A stretch of DNA of 7,183 nt. It comes from Lachnospiraceae bacterium UBA1201 (GTDB lineage Bacteria > Bacillota > Clostridia > Lachnospirales > Lachnospiraceae). This document shows positions 6,019-7,183 of this stretch, piece by piece; positions within the stretch are counted from its first letter, which is position 1; each line of letters opens with the position of its first letter. The notes under the pieces were generated by a model that had not been told where the DNA came from, made no database searches, and saw only the letters and a list, made by a program, of their open reading frames with translations. Location: contig DBXX01000071.1 in assembly GCA_002309675.1 (NCBI GenBank), forward strand, positions 1 to 7,183, written 5' to 3'. The translations under genes and the position numbers were made by a program.

Positions 6019-7183
6019 TACAAGTGGAAAACGTAAGTTTTACCTACACCGGAGCGGCCCGTCCGAGCCTTTCCGACATATCTCTGCAGGTGGCGCCGGG
6101 TGAATTCATCCTGCTCTGCGGCCCGACCGGTTGCGGTAAATCCACTCTGCTTCGGATGCTGAAGCCGGAACTGATGCCGGCGGGGGCGAAAAGTGGGCGC
6201 GTCCTGTATCGCGGTCGGGAAATCGGCGCGGACGACCGTCTGCCCGAGATCGGCTTCGTCATGCAGATGCCGGAACAGCAGGTCGTCACCGATCGTGTAT
6301 GGCATGAGTTGGCGTTCGGCCTGGAAAACCTCGGGGTGCCTTCGGAAGTGATCCGGCGGCGCAGCGCGGAGATCGCGGCCTACTTCGATCTGGAGAAAAG
6401 TTTTGAAAAGGATACGAACGCCCTGTCCGGCGGCGAAAAACAGCAGCTGGTCGTGGCATCGACCATGATTATGGGCTGCAAGGTCCTGCTTTTGGATGAG
6501 CCGACTTCGCAGCTGGACCCGATCGCGGCGAACCGCTTCTTCCTGTGGCTGGAGCAGCTGCGGCGGGAGTTTGGTATTACGATCATTTTGGCGGAGCACC
6601 ACCTCGAGGAGATCTTCGGGGAGGCGGACCGCGTGATCTTTATGGAAAACGGGCGCATCCTGGCGCAGGGGAAGCCGGCGCTGGTGGCACAGACCCTGCT
6701 TTCGGGCGGGAACGCATTTTCCGCGGCACTTCCGACGGTGACCCGGCTGTTCTACGATTCGAAGTCCATCCGGGACCCCTTCGTTTCGCTGCGTGAGGCA
6801 AAGGCGGCGCCGGACTATGAGTCCCTGGCGGAGATTGCAAAGAAAGCGGCGGCCGTAAATTCGGCAGCGGAGGCGGCGCCGCCCGCCCGCGAGCCAGAGA
6901 CCGCCGTCACGTTGAAGAACATTTCATTCGGCTACGATTCGTATTCGCCGATCGTATTAAATAAACTGTCGCTGGAGATCACGGCAGGCGCCTGCACGGC
7001 GATCGTCGGGGGCAATGGCAGCGGAAAATCCACGCTGTTAAAGGTGATTGCGGGCCTGATTCCGGAGAAAAAGTGTTCCGGTGGAAAGGTGAAGTTCGCC
7101 GAGGGGGCCCGCAAGACCTCCTTCCTGATGCAGGATGTCACGACCCTGTTTACCGAAGAGACGGTAGCTGAGGAGATCGTGGC
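6015..7183 (+). CDS. ecfA: ECF transporter ATP-binding protein, fused double NBD, truncated by window end (first 389 codons)
   Basis: This supplies ATP hydrolysis for the ECF importer. The start at 6015 overlaps the ecfT stop (ATGA) and has AGGAGG at 6001-6006, eight bases upstream. The frame is open to the end of the window. First nucleotide-binding domain: Walker A GPTGCGKST (36-44), Q-loop Q84 followed by the ECF-type MPEQQ, signature LSGGEKQQ (137-144), Walker B and D-loop LLLDEPTSQLDP (158-169), and H-loop H195 in AEHH. An Ala/Glu-rich linker covers about 225-296. A second domain starts at about 297 with Walker A GGNGSGKST (332-340) and Q-loop Q373 (FLMQD); its signature and Walker B lie beyond the window. 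Both visible domains look catalytically intact. A fused pair instead of separate EcfA1/EcfA2 suits a dedicated transporter. General CbiO/EcfA-like family membership is clear; the substrate is not set by this subunit. Confidence 0.92.
   Translation, partial: MIQVENVSFTYTGAARPSLSDISLQVAPGEFILLCGPTGCGKSTLLRMLKPELMPAGAKSGRVLYRGREIGADDRLPEIGFVMQMPEQQVVTDRVWHELAFGLENLGVPSEVIRRRSAEIAAYFDLEKSFEKDTNALSGGEKQQLVVASTMIMGCKVLLLDEPTSQLDPIAANRFFLWLEQLRREFGITIILAEHHLEEIFGEADRVIFMENGRILAQGKPALVAQTLLSGGNAFSAALPTVTRLFYDSKSIRDPFVSLREAKAAPDYESLAEIAKKAAAVNSAAEAAPPAREPETAVTLKNISFGYDSYSPIVLNKLSLEITAGACTAIVGGNGSGKSTLLKVIAGLIPEKKCSGGKVKFAEGARKTSFLMQDVTTLFTEETVAEEIV

Overview
The window looks like chromosomal DNA of a low-to-mid GC Gram-positive bacterium, most likely a Clostridia/Lachnospiraceae-type Firmicute. 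The reasons are consensus AGGAGG ribosome-binding sites, SigA-type promoters (one with an extended -10), Thr/Glu/Ala-rich surface-protein linkers, a sortase-like C-terminus, and an ECF-type (energy-coupling factor) transporter. All recognised protein genes are on the + strand. The assignment to a family of organisms is inference from these traits, not from a marker gene.

Region 1 (1-660) is AT-richer (about 40% GC by hand count over 121-360). It holds a 95-aa orphan protein gene. Behind it, on the minus strand, is a compact unit that reads as a small RNA: a near-perfect SigA promoter (461-489), about 70 nt of transcript with two hairpins, and a rho-independent terminator whose T-tract abuts the stop codon of the small gene. 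A long perfect inverted repeat (504-549) with a + strand T-run then closes the + strand unit.

Region 2 (about 573-1973) holds one gene for a 433-aa membrane protein with an N-terminal four-cysteine zinc ribbon, a repetitive Ala/Pro/Gly linker and four predicted membrane helices. Its function is not recognised.

Region 3 (1981 to the end) is the most coherent system. A strong promoter starts an apparent four-gene operon. It begins with a secreted DUF4430 (transcobalamin C-terminal-like) protein with a sortase-like anchor. Next is a 681-aa membrane protein that joins an alpha/alpha-barrel (prenyltransferase/terpenoid-cyclase-like fold, as in the alpha domain of intrinsic factor and transcobalamin) to a DUF4430 beta domain, with a Thr/Glu stalk and a transmembrane hairpin between them. 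Then come EcfT and a fused double-ATPase EcfA that runs off the window. The last three genes are tightly coupled (two ATGA overlaps). The surface proteins share the two-domain plan of eukaryotic cobalamin carriers and sit directly upstream of an ECF importer. The best reading is a surface capture plus import system for a vitamin-like ligand, with cobalamin or another corrinoid as the leading but unproven candidate. No substrate-specific S component lies inside the window, and I saw no cobalamin riboswitch.
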